A stretch of DNA of 19,903 nt from an uncultured Bacilli bacterium (GTDB taxonomy: Bacteria; Bacillota_I; Bacilli_A; RF39; UBA660): positions 1 to 19,903 of the forward strand of contig CAKORS010000015.1 in assembly GCA_934101605.1 (NCBI GenBank). The letters run 5' to 3'. The notes under the pieces are model-generated. The model worked only from the letters and a program-made list of their open reading frames with translations. It had not been told where the DNA came from and made no database searches. Below are positions 7,087 to 13,115 of the stretch, one piece after another. The stretch's first letter is position 1. Each line of letters begins with the position of its first letter. The position numbers and the translations under genes are program-made.

Positions 7087-7773
7087 TTATCTACTCCTTA
7101 TGTTGTTTTCATAAAAACTATAATAGGTATTATCTCCAAATATTAAATGATCTATTACAGGTATTTGTTGTAAAGCTCCTATTTCCATTAATGATTCTGT
7201 TAATAATATATCTTCTTTTGATGGTGTAACATCTCCAGATGGATGATTATGCATACATACTATAGATGATGCTGATAAAAGATATGCTTCTTTAAATATT
7301 TCTCTTGGATGAACTATTGATTTATTTAGTGTTCCCATAAATAATAATTTCCTTTCTATCAATTCTTTTTTAGAGTTTAGATATAGACAATAGAAATGTT
7401 CTTGTTGTTTTTCAAAAAATAAATGTTTATTATCTTCATATATTAGTTTTGAATTATTATATTTTATTTTCTTATTATTTTGTTTATCTATGTATATTCT
7501 TTTACCTAGTTCTATTGCCGCTAATAACTCACAAGCTTTTGCTTCCCCAATTCCTTTGATACTAAATAGTTTTTCTTTACTTATGTTTTTTAAGTTTTCT
7601 ATTCCTTTTGATTGCTTTAATACTTTTGATGCTAAGTTTGTTACATTTTCACCCTTAGTCCCTGTTTTTAATATTATTGATATAAGTTCTGTATTTGATA
7701 AGTTTTCTAATCCATATTTCATTAATCTTTCTCTTGGTCTTTCAGATGTTGGAATATCTTTTATTAAAATCAT
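7087..7773 (-). CDS. radC: RadC family JAB/MPN-domain protein
   Basis: The 228-residue length is normal. An N-terminal helix-hairpin-helix-like part (IKDIPTSERPRERLMKYG; LFSIKGIGEAKACELLAAIE at about 69-88) precedes the JAMM metal motif H175-x-H177PSG with D188 (HNHPSGDVTPSKED). The family was named for DNA repair but its role remains unsettled, and nothing in B. subtilis or E. coli proves a repair function. Its ATG (7773) overlaps the TGA of the spoIIB-like gene in an ATGA, so translation is coupled. The neighbourhood (spoIIB side, mreC side) is the conserved Firmicutes order. Confidence 0.96.
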   Translation of the reverse strand: MILIKDIPTSERPRERLMKYGLENLSNTELISIILKTGTKGENVTNLASKVLKQSKGIENLKNISKEKLFSIKGIGEAKACELLAAIELGKRIYIDKQNNKKIKYNNSKLIYEDNKHLFFEKQQEHFYCLYLNSKKELIERKLLFMGTLNKSIVHPREIFKEAYLLSASSIVCMHNHPSGDVTPSKEDILLTESLMEIGALQQIPVIDHLIFGDNTYYSFYENNIRSR

Positions 7774-8198
7774 GTCGTTTGTATCATCTCCTTGTAGTTT
7801 GATATTATTATTTTTTCTATTTTAATAATATCTTCATCATTTGCTATTGATAGAACTTTTTCGTATTCATCTAATAAGCTGTTGAATGTATCATTTGTTA
7901 TATATTTTTCTACTACATTTACATTATTTTCATTTTTACTGTAATAGTCCTTGATTTTTAGTGCTATTTCTTCATTTTTTGTTATTCCTACATATAGATG
8001 ATACCCATCACTTTCACTTTGATATAAAAAATTACTGTTTTTATCAATAGTTTCTTTAACTCCTAGATCAATAAAATATGTTTTTTCTCCTTCTTTAAAT
8101 ACCTCAGTTGTATCATTAGAATATAAATTTACATAAAATTTTCCTGCGATAAATCCTAATACTATTGAAAGAGTTATTGGAAGTAATATTTTTTTCAT
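7770..8198 (-). CDS. SpoIIB-like membrane protein with a SPOR-type domain
   Basis: 142 residues: a signal-anchor helix (about 5-24) and an extracytoplasmic domain with the pattern of a SPOR peptidoglycan-binding repeat, YFIDLGVKET (41-50) and YHLYVGITKNEEIALKIKDYY (66-86). In B. subtilis spoIIB lies just upstream of maf-radC-mreBCD; SpoIIB binds septal peptidoglycan during engulfment. Position and domain together suggest a short SpoIIB homologue, but SPOR domains are too divergent to exclude another function. The start is ATG 8198 with GGTGAG four bases upstream; the TTG at 8213 and following ATG/GTG are upstream of or within that site. First gene of the radC-mreCD operon. Confidence 0.65.
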   Translation of the reverse strand: MKKILLPITLSIVLGFIAGKFYVNLYSNDTTEVFKEGEKTYFIDLGVKETIDKNSNFLYQSESDGYHLYVGITKNEEIALKIKDYYSKNENNVNVVEKYITNDTFNSLLDEYEKVLSIANDEDIIKIEKIIISNYKEMIQTT

Positions 8199-8218
8199 AA
8201 GTCTCACCATCAATAGTA

Positions 8219-8247
8219 TATAAAAGCTTTTTTAAAAATTTTGTCAA
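8219..8247 (-). promoter_or_regulatory. Promoter for spoIIB-like-radC-mreCD operon
   Basis: A perfect -35 TTGACA (8242-8247, minus strand) abuts the T-run of the preceding gene's terminator. Possible -10 hexamers are TTTATA (8219-8224, spacer 17) or TATACT (8215-8220, spacer 21, too long). The leader would be short, about 15-20 bases to the start codon. Confidence 0.5.
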
Positions 8248-8274
8248 AAAAAATAACTATCCGAAGATAGTTAT
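8246..8274 (-). terminator. Intrinsic terminator with UUCG loop
   Basis: On the minus strand ATAACTATC (8266-8274) pairs perfectly with GATAGTTAT (8253-8261) around a TTCG tetraloop, followed by a run of eight T. It begins four bases after the stop of the surface-protein gene. Confidence 0.9.
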
Positions 8275-8277
8275 AAA

Positions 8278-8928
8278 TTATTCAAATTTATTAGATTTTA
8301 TTGTTATATAAATACCTAATGCTAATATAATTGGCACTACTACATATATTGCTGTTGATATTCCTGTGGATGGATTATTTGAATTTGTTGTAGTTGTAGT
8401 AGTTGTATTATTGCTAGTATTTGGTGTTGTATTATTAGTAGTATTATCACTTGGAGTTGGATTAGTATTTTGATTATTTTGTTCTAATGTTACATCATAC
8501 ACCTTATATGAATAATATGTATTTGCTCCATCAGTATATCTTGCCCATACAACCCATGATCCTGATGTTATTCCAACTTTTGTAAATACTCCGTTATTTC
8601 CGGGAGTCCAGTTATCTGTATTTGGATACAACTGACTTTGTTTTAAAGAATCAATTGCATTTTTACAGGCTTCATCTTCTGTATAGTTCTTATCTTGACA
8701 TGTAGCCATTGCGCTTTCTATAGAACTTACAGAATTTTTATCTATTTTTAAAAAGTAGTAATCAAATATTGTTGGACTTACCATTTTATTTTCTTGGTTT
8801 ACTTTGTATTCATCTGGAAATTTTATATTGTTTCCATAATATTTTCCAGATCCTGCTGCATTAACAGAAAATATTCCTATAAAGAATGATAAGACAATTG
8901 CGCTTAAACAAAATACGTATTTCTTCAT
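8278..8928 (-). CDS. Secreted surface protein with Thr/Asn-rich stalk and NPSTG sorting-like signal
   Basis: 216 residues, function unknown. A signal peptide (1-24, ending VNAA) is followed by a compact domain of about 120 residues with two cysteines (C77, C88) and several Trp/Tyr (WTPG, GSWVVWARYTDG). A low-complexity Asn/Thr stalk (151-184, including seven consecutive Thr) leads to NPSTG (185-189), a hydrophobic helix (191-210) and a short charged tail KSNKFE. This is the layout of sortase substrates, with NPSTG in place of LPxTG; a plain C-terminal membrane anchor is the alternative. Start ATG 8928 has GAGGTGA upstream. It is a single-gene unit with its own promoter and terminator. Confidence 0.8.
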   Translation of the reverse strand: MKKYVFCLSAIVLSFFIGIFSVNAAGSGKYYGNNIKFPDEYKVNQENKMVSPTIFDYYFLKIDKNSVSSIESAMATCQDKNYTEDEACKNAIDSLKQSQLYPNTDNWTPGNNGVFTKVGITSGSWVVWARYTDGANTYYSYKVYDVTLEQNNQNTNPTPSDNTTNNTTPNTSNNTTTTTTTNSNNPSTGISTAIYVVVPIILALGIYITIKSNKFE

Positions 8929-8951
8929 ATATTCACCTCTATCATAAATAA

Positions 8952-8980
8952 ATTATAACAATAAAGTTTATATAAATCTA
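8952..8980 (-). promoter_or_regulatory. Extended -10 promoter for the NPSTG surface protein
   Basis: TATAAT (8952-8957, minus strand) is preceded by TGT, forming TGTTATAAT. A weak -35 TAGATT (8975-8980) lies 17 bases upstream. Predicted leader about 17 bases. Confidence 0.6.
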
Positions 8981-9009
8981 TATATTTTTTTAAAGTTATA
9001 TATTTTTTC

Positions 9010-9028
9010 AGTTTACATTATGTAAACT
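9010..9028. repeat. Perfect 9-bp inverted repeat directly after the histidine kinase stop
   Basis: AGTTTACAT-T-ATGTAAACT is a 19-base perfect palindrome with a single central base, abutting the stop codon at 9029. On the minus strand no T-run follows (GAAAAAA instead), so it is not a standard terminator for the kinase. One-base spacing is too tight for an RNA hairpin loop, which favours a protein operator, possibly for the promoter at 8952-8980; this is inference. Confidence 0.5.
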
Positions 9029-10252
9029 TTACATTTTAGGCAAATTTATACATACTTTTGTTCCTTTATGTAATTCTGATTCATATTTTATATTACCATC
9101 ATGTAATTTTATTATTTCTTTTGATAATGCTACTCCTATTCCTGTTCCATTTTCTTTGGTTGTATTAAATATTTGTCCTAACTTTTCTAATGTTTCTTTG
9201 TCCATTCCTATCCCATTATCTGTTATTATAATGTTTATTTTGTTCTTTGTCTCTTTTAGTTCTATTGTTATTTTCCCATCTTCATCTATAGATTCAATAC
9301 TATTCTTTAAAATATTTATTAATACTTGTTTTAATCTGTTATAATCACCATTTATATAAAGTTCTTTTTCTTCTGTTTTATTAATAAAAGTAATAGATTT
9401 AGAAATTAATAAATTATTTAGAGATTCTTCTATATCTTTTATTAATAAACTTATATCCATTGGTTCTTTTGTTATATTTATTTTAGTATATTTACTAAAG
9501 TTATCTAGAATATCTAATGTTCTTTCTATTTCTTTTTTTATGATATTATTATATTTTTCTACCTTTTTCATATCACTATAATCCATCATTGATAAATAAC
9601 CATTACATACCGCTAAAGGATTTTTTACTTCATGTGTTATTTTAAATAATGATGTTTTAAGATTCTTTTCTTTTTCTAAATTGTTAATAGCAGTATTTAT
9701 TGAAATTGCTGATTTTCCTTTTTTTAATAAAACATATAATAATTCCCCTATAACTATAAATATAACTAACATATAAGATAGTTTTATTATATTTCTCAAT
9801 GATAATAATTCTTGTTTATATGAATAGATAAATAATATTATGCCTTTAATTAAAGTAAATATTGTTAATATTAGATGGAAATCTTTTTTATTTAATACTA
9901 CATAAAACATATATAAATAAGTAATATGTTCTGTTATAAGAAGTGGTAAAGATATATCTAATTTAATATAATATATTGTAATATTTATTATACATATTAT
10001 AATACTAGCTACTAATCTTTTATTGTAGAAACAGACAATTAAAGGTATACTTGATAATAATATAATATAAGGATAATTAAAGACAAAATTATATTTTATT
10101 ATTAAGTATGAACTTGAAATACATGCGATATCATAAATTATATTTTTCTGTTCTTTATTAAAATTATAAAAGTATGCTTCTAAAATTAAACTTACCGCTA
10201 TTGGAAATGTTAAAATTATTATATTTATGAATATTATATTAAAAAATGACAT
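9029..10252 (-). CDS. Orphan membrane sensor histidine kinase, candidate sporulation kinase
   Basis: 407 residues. The N-terminal half (about 5-178) is almost all membrane helices, roughly six or seven, with no large extracellular or PAS domain. Then a HisKA dimerisation domain with the phospho-acceptor H207 (FKITHEVKNPLA), and a complete ATPase domain: N-box LKQVLINILKNSIESI (N317), G1 ITDNGIGMD (D345), F-box IFNTTK, G2 NGTGIGVALSKEI (369-379). No response regulator adjoins it, as is usual for KinA-E phosphorelay kinases; the membrane-only sensor is KinB-like. A Spo0A-box match sits at its promoter. Sporulation role is inference. Start ATG 10252 is chosen over an upstream ATG because GGTGAT lies three bases before it. 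Confidence 0.88.
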   Translation of the reverse strand: MSFFNIIFINIIILTFPIAVSLILEAYFYNFNKEQKNIIYDIACISSSYLIIKYNFVFNYPYIILLSSIPLIVCFYNKRLVASIIICIINITIYYIKLDISLPLLITEHITYLYMFYVVLNKKDFHLILTIFTLIKGIILFIYSYKQELLSLRNIIKLSYMLVIFIVIGELLYVLLKKGKSAISINTAINNLEKEKNLKTSLFKITHEVKNPLAVCNGYLSMMDYSDMKKVEKYNNIIKKEIERTLDILDNFSKYTKINITKEPMDISLLIKDIEESLNNLLISKSITFINKTEEKELYINGDYNRLKQVLINILKNSIESIDEDGKITIELKETKNKINIIITDNGIGMDKETLEKLGQIFNTTKENGTGIGVALSKEIIKLHDGNIKYESELHKGTKVCINLPKM

Positions 10253-10268
10253 TTTATCACCCATATAC

Positions 10269-10303
10269 ATTATATAAAATGATAAATGTCATATTTTGTC
10301 GAA
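10269..10303 (-). promoter_or_regulatory. Kinase promoter with exact Spo0A (0A) box at the -35 region
   Basis: On the minus strand a -10 TATAAT lies at 10269-10274, with no good -35 (AAAATA at 17 bases). Just upstream is TTCGACA (10297-10303), the reverse complement of the 0A box TGTCGAA. Spo0A-activated sigma-A promoters typically lack a good -35 at normal spacing and carry 0A boxes there. A 7-base match can occur by chance in a window this large, so position is the main argument. Confidence 0.5.
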
Positions 10304-10315
10304 TTTTGTATGTTT

Positions 10316-10627
10316 TTATTTTATTTCGTCGATATATTTCTTTAGGTTTTTAGAATCAGGTCCTAAAATTATTTTAATTTGGTTATCTATTTCTAATATT
10401 CCTTTTGCTCCTAAATTTACTATTGCGTCTTTATCAACTTTTTTAGGTTCTCTTACTGTTACTATAAATCTTGATAGATTTGTTTCTGCTTTTATTATGT
10501 TTTCTTTTCCTCCTAGATACTCTACTAGTTTATTCATATCTAGTTTAATGTCTTTTTTATTCATTTTAAGTATTGCAAGTAATATTATTATTAAGATAAC
10601 TACTATTATTATATATTCTAATTTCAT
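10316..10627 (-). CDS. Membrane-anchored PTS EIIB-like protein lacking the phosphorylated cysteine
   Basis: 103 residues: an N-terminal membrane helix (about 5-22), then a glucose-family EIIB domain (PF00367): VEYLGGKENII (35-45), VTVREPKKVDKDAIVNLGAKGILEI (56-80) and IKIILGPDS (84-92). In active EIIB the segment reads DxCxTRL, where Cys accepts phosphate from EIIA. Here it reads AETNLSRF, placing Asn50 at the Cys position while the following (S/T)R is kept. It therefore cannot relay phosphate in the normal way and may be a sugar or partner sensor. No EIIA or EIIC is nearby. Start ATG 10627 has GGTGAT three bases before it; the longer reading from ATG 10651 would run through this site. It stands upstream of the kinase in the same direction. 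Confidence 0.82.
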   Translation of the reverse strand: MKLEYIIIVVILIIILLAILKMNKKDIKLDMNKLVEYLGGKENIIKAETNLSRFIVTVREPKKVDKDAIVNLGAKGILEIDNQIKIILGPDSKNLKKYIDEIK

Positions 10628-10690
10628 ATTATCACCTATTTCATTATACATAATTTTTTAGAAAATTAAAATATTTTTTTCATACAATTG

Positions 10691-10708
10691 TATTAATAGG
10701 TATTAATA
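10691..10708. repeat. Short tandem direct repeat upstream of coat genes
   Basis: TATTAATA occurs twice (10691-10698 and 10701-10708), separated by GG. It lies just upstream of the predicted coat promoter and could be an activator-binding site; nothing else supports this. Confidence 0.35.
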
Positions 10709-10710
10709 AC

Positions 10711-10740
10711 ACACCAATTATATTGGTTTAGAATATCTTA
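10711..10740 (+). promoter_or_regulatory. Sigma-K-like promoter for the coat gene pair, with an inverted repeat
   Basis: Sigma-K promoters have a short -35 with AC and a -10 CATAnnnTA. Here ACC (10713-10715), a 16-base gap, and AATATCTTA (10732-10740), five of six conserved bases, give a fair match; transcription would start near 10747, about 24 bases before the coat gene. A perfect inverted repeat ACCAAT-TAT-ATTGGT (10713-10727) covers the -35 and spacer and could be a regulator site. No good sigma-A promoter is seen here. Confidence 0.45.
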
Positions 10741-10770
10741 TATTAGAAATAAAAAAGGGGTGGATTATAT

Positions 10771-11187
10771 ATGAATAATAATGAATGTTGTCTTGCAAAC
10801 ATACTAGAAGTAATTAATGTATTACAAAATAAAGCTGAAAAAATTGATGATATACCTAATAGTTGTGATAGACCGTTTCTAGGAGTTATAAATTCTAATA
10901 ATGCTTTTGTTTACAATACAAGACCTGTTAGTTTTTATAATATAAATAATGAATTAATAACTTTACCATATGAAATTAGCTATAATGGTGAAACAATAAC
11001 TGCAAATTCAAGTGTTTTAAGAGTTGAAAGTGTTTGTGATTGTTGTTGCACTTGTAGGGTTTTAGCACCAAATCCTGATACTGCATCTAATTTAGAATAT
11101 GTTGCTACAAACTCATTTTGCACTATAAATTTATCATGCGTTGCTGCTTTAACTTGTTTAAATGATACATTTATAGATTGCATTTAG
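10771..11187 (+). CDS. CotY/CotZ-family (ExsY-like) cysteine-rich spore coat protein, copy 1
   Basis: 138 residues with 12 cysteines, clustered at 89-95 (CDCCCTC), and at 117, 123, 129 and 137. The core VLRVESVCDCCCTCRVLAP matches the CotY/CotZ/ExsY pattern FRVExxCxCCxxLxxLxP (PF10612), and the end FCTINLSCVAALTCL matches FCIxVDLxCxCxIxCL. These proteins self-assemble into disulfide-linked sheets of the outer spore coat or exosporium. There is no signal peptide, as expected for proteins deposited from the mother-cell cytoplasm. GGGGTGG precedes the ATG by about six bases. It is followed 13 bases later by a paralogue about half identical by eye; identity runs through YNTRP(V/I)SFY, (R/C)VLAPN(P/T)DT and YVAT(N/D). 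Confidence 0.85.
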   Translation: MNNNECCLANILEVINVLQNKAEKIDDIPNSCDRPFLGVINSNNAFVYNTRPVSFYNINNELITLPYEISYNGETITANSSVLRVESVCDCCCTCRVLAPNPDTASNLEYVATNSFCTINLSCVAALTCLNDTFIDCI

Positions 11188-11200
11188 AAAGGAGGATATT

Positions 11201-11608
11201 ATGTGTAATAGAGAAAATGATTGTTCTTGCTTCAGAGATACTTTGTGTCTTATTGTAAAATTACAGAAAAAAGATCAATGTTTAGATAATGATTTATCTT
11301 GTAGTAGACCTTATTTAGGAGGATCTAATTCTTCACTTACTTATAATACAAGGCCTATTAGTTTCTATAGTTGTAATAGTAATACCGCTTGGACTATGCC
11401 TTATACTTTAAATGGTGTAGATGGAACTTCTCAAGTATTTAGATGTGAGGCTGTTGATGGCTGCTGCTGTACTTGTAGAGTATTAGCTCCTAATACTGAT
11501 ACAACTTCTGATTTACCTTATGTTGCTACAGATAATTTCTTTACTGTTAATTTAAATTGTATGGGTTGTTTAAGATGCTTAGATGATACATATATAGCTT
11601 GTATTTAA
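11201..11608 (+). CDS. CotY/CotZ-family (ExsY-like) cysteine-rich spore coat protein, copy 2
   Basis: 135 residues with 16 cysteines, more than copy 1 (extra ones at 2, 8, 10, 16, 27 and 58). The core VFRCEAVDGCCCTCRVLAP (79-97) and the C-terminal FFTVNLNCMGCLRCL (113-127) are the family landmarks, and both copies end in (D/A)CI. A very strong AGAAAGGAGG site five bases before the ATG suggests higher expression than copy 1. Tandem duplication followed by change in the N-terminal cysteines parallels the CotY/CotZ pair of B. subtilis; whether one copy is truly CotY and the other CotZ cannot be decided. A strong terminator follows at once. Confidence 0.85.
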   Translation: MCNRENDCSCFRDTLCLIVKLQKKDQCLDNDLSCSRPYLGGSNSSLTYNTRPISFYSCNSNTAWTMPYTLNGVDGTSQVFRCEAVDGCCCTCRVLAPNTDTTSDLPYVATDNFFTVNLNCMGCLRCLDDTYIACI

Positions 11609-11636
11609 AAAAGGCTTACATTCGTAAGCTTTTTTT
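11607..11636. terminator. Bidirectional terminator between coat operon and convergent gene
   Basis: GCTTAC (11614-11619) pairs with GTAAGC (11624-11629) around ATTC; flanking A-run (11607-11612) and T-run (11630-11636) extend the stem and provide a U-tract on both strands. It starts within the coat stop codon and reaches the stop of the convergent gene at 11635. Confidence 0.9.
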
Positions 11637-11943
11637 ATATTTCTTTTATTGATATAATTTGGGAAATTGGTATAGAATCTCCATCCATAGTAATTATTTT
11701 GTCTCCTACTCTGCCTGCTATTTTAGTATTATATTCTTTACTTGCTGTTTTAATTAAAACTTTTATATTAAATATATAATTACCACTTTTAATTAATCTT
11801 GATATTGTAGCTTCAGGAGTTTCTTTTCTTTCTTGTGATGGTTTTATTTCTCTACTTTCCTTTGAATAAAAAATATTTTCATTATTTTTGAATTCATGAG
11901 TTATTTCAGGTTTAAATATCTCTATATTTTTTATTTTTATCAC
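11635..11943 (-). CDS. Small protein of unknown function, probable sporulation gene by context
   Basis: Up to 102 residues, not recognised. The N-terminal half is polar and probably flexible (SKESREIKPSQERKETPE). The C-terminal half is predicted beta-rich: SGNYIFNIKVLIKT, KIAGRVGDKIITMDGDSIPI then SQIISIKEI, like a small beta-barrel. There are no cysteines, signal peptide or membrane helix. It converges on the coat genes and has a good sigma-E-like promoter, suggesting a mother-cell spore protein; this is inference. The start is unclear. GTG 11943 is itself part of the GAGGTGAT ribosome-binding site, so it is an unlikely start; the codon at the spacing used by neighbouring genes is ATA at 11934, giving 99 residues. 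The next ATG is far inside the protein. Confidence 0.6.
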   Translation of the reverse strand: MIKIKNIEIFKPEITHEFKNNENIFYSKESREIKPSQERKETPEATISRLIKSGNYIFNIKVLIKTASKEYNTKIAGRVGDKIITMDGDSIPISQIISIKEI

Positions 11944-11954
11944 CTCTTTTTACT

Positions 11955-11983
11955 ATTTTATGTTTATTTTATTATAAAAATGA
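11955..11983 (-). promoter_or_regulatory. Sigma-E-like promoter for the gene at 11635-11943
   Basis: On the minus strand TCATTTT (11977-11983) matches the sigma-E -35 (KMATATT) at six of seven positions, and CATAAAAT (11955-11962) matches the -10 (CATACAnT) at six of seven fixed positions, spaced 14 bases as required. The -10 also fits the sigma-K form CATAnnnTA. AT-rich sequence makes chance matches easy; the combination with correct spacing is what counts. Confidence 0.45.
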
Positions 11984-12005
11984 TATTTTGTAACATAATA
12001 AAAAT

Positions 12006-13115
12006 ATGAAAAATAATAAAAGAACAATTATTACATTAGGAATTATTTTATCACTATTTTTTATATATAGTATTGTTTCTATATATAGTTTTTCTGGTTT
12101 TATTTTAGATAATAAAGAAGAATTAGTTATAAAGCAAGTTATTTTTTATTTGCTTGGAATTATATCTATTATAATTATATATAAAATAGGAATTGATAAG
12201 ATATTAAAATATAGTTTATTTATTTATATATTTAATATTATACTGCTTATTTTAGTATTAATATTTGGTAGTAATATTAATGGTTCTAGAGCTTGGTTTA
12301 CTATTCCTTTTTTAGGTAGTTTTCAACCAAGTGAATTTGCTAAAATTGGTATTATTTTGCTTAGTGCTAAGGTTATTAGTGATACTAAGATTAAAGACCT
12401 TAAGGATGAATTTAAACTTATATTGAAGATTTTTATTATTATTTTAATACCTTCTATACTTACATTTTTAGAACCTGATACTGGTGGAGTTATAATGTAT
12501 TTTGTGGCTGGTATATTGATGCTTTTTATATCAAATATTAGAATGAGATGGTTTATACTTGCTATGTTTATATTATTTTTAGTAGGTGGTATATTTTTAT
12601 ATATTTTCTATTATAAAGATGATTTATTTATAAAAATATTTGGTAGTAGTATGTTTTATAGATTAGATAGGTTATTTGATTGGTCTAAAAGTTCTGGAAT
12701 GCAACTTGAAAATTCTATTATTTCTATTGGTGCTAGTGGTATATTTGGTCATGGATCATCTAGTATTTTACTTTATTATCCTGAGGGACATACAGATTTT
12801 ATTTTTACATCATTTGTTTCTTGTTTTGGATTTTTAGGAGCTTGTATTCTTATTATTACTATCGTAGTTTTTGATTTAAAGTGTATAAATATAGCTTGTA
12901 ATAGTAAGGATGTTCATAAATTGGTTATAATGGGGTTTTTAGGAATATTTATGTATCAACAAATACAAAATATTGCAATGACACTAGGTCTTTTACCTAT
13001 TACAGGTATTACTCTTCCATTTATATCTTATGGTGGATCTAGTTTGTTATCTTCGATGATTGGAGTCGGACTTATTATTTCTACTTTAAAGGATGAAAAA
13101 AGACTTAAATACTAA
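12006..13115 (+). CDS. rodA: SEDS-family peptidoglycan polymerase, RodA-like (RodA/FtsW/SpoVE)
   Basis: SEDS proteins polymerise glycan strands from lipid II with a partner class B PBP. The 369-residue protein has about ten membrane helices and the family signatures: NGSRAWFTIPFLGSFQPSEF (about residues 91-110), LEPDTGGVIMY (155-165), ISIGASGIFGHG (238-249), PEGHTDFIF (257-265) and the C-terminal GLLPITGITLPFISYGGSS. The Asp in EPDTGG corresponds to the catalytic Asp of RodA. The short QPSEFAK and QNIAMTLGLLPITG versions look more like RodA than FtsW, but a SpoVE role cannot be excluded given the neighbouring spore genes. There is no Shine-Dalgarno site before ATG 12006, unlike nearly all neighbours. 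It shares its stop region with the convergent DUF3006 gene. Confidence 0.9.
   Translation: MKNNKRTIITLGIILSLFFIYSIVSIYSFSGFILDNKEELVIKQVIFYLLGIISIIIIYKIGIDKILKYSLFIYIFNIILLILVLIFGSNINGSRAWFTIPFLGSFQPSEFAKIGIILLSAKVISDTKIKDLKDEFKLILKIFIIILIPSILTFLEPDTGGVIMYFVAGILMLFISNIRMRWFILAMFILFLVGGIFLYIFYYKDDLFIKIFGSSMFYRLDRLFDWSKSSGMQLENSIISIGASGIFGHGSSSILLYYPEGHTDFIFTSFVSCFGFLGACILIITIVVFDLKCINIACNSKDVHKLVIMGFLGIFMYQQIQNIAMTLGLLPITGITLPFISYGGSSLLSSMIGVGLIISTLKDEKRLKY

Noticed and set aside
10681..10688. CATACAAT upstream of the coat genes is a perfect sigma-E -10.
   Set aside because: No acceptable -35 lies 13-15 bases upstream, and it would leave an 80-base leader; the sigma-K-like site closer to the gene fits better.
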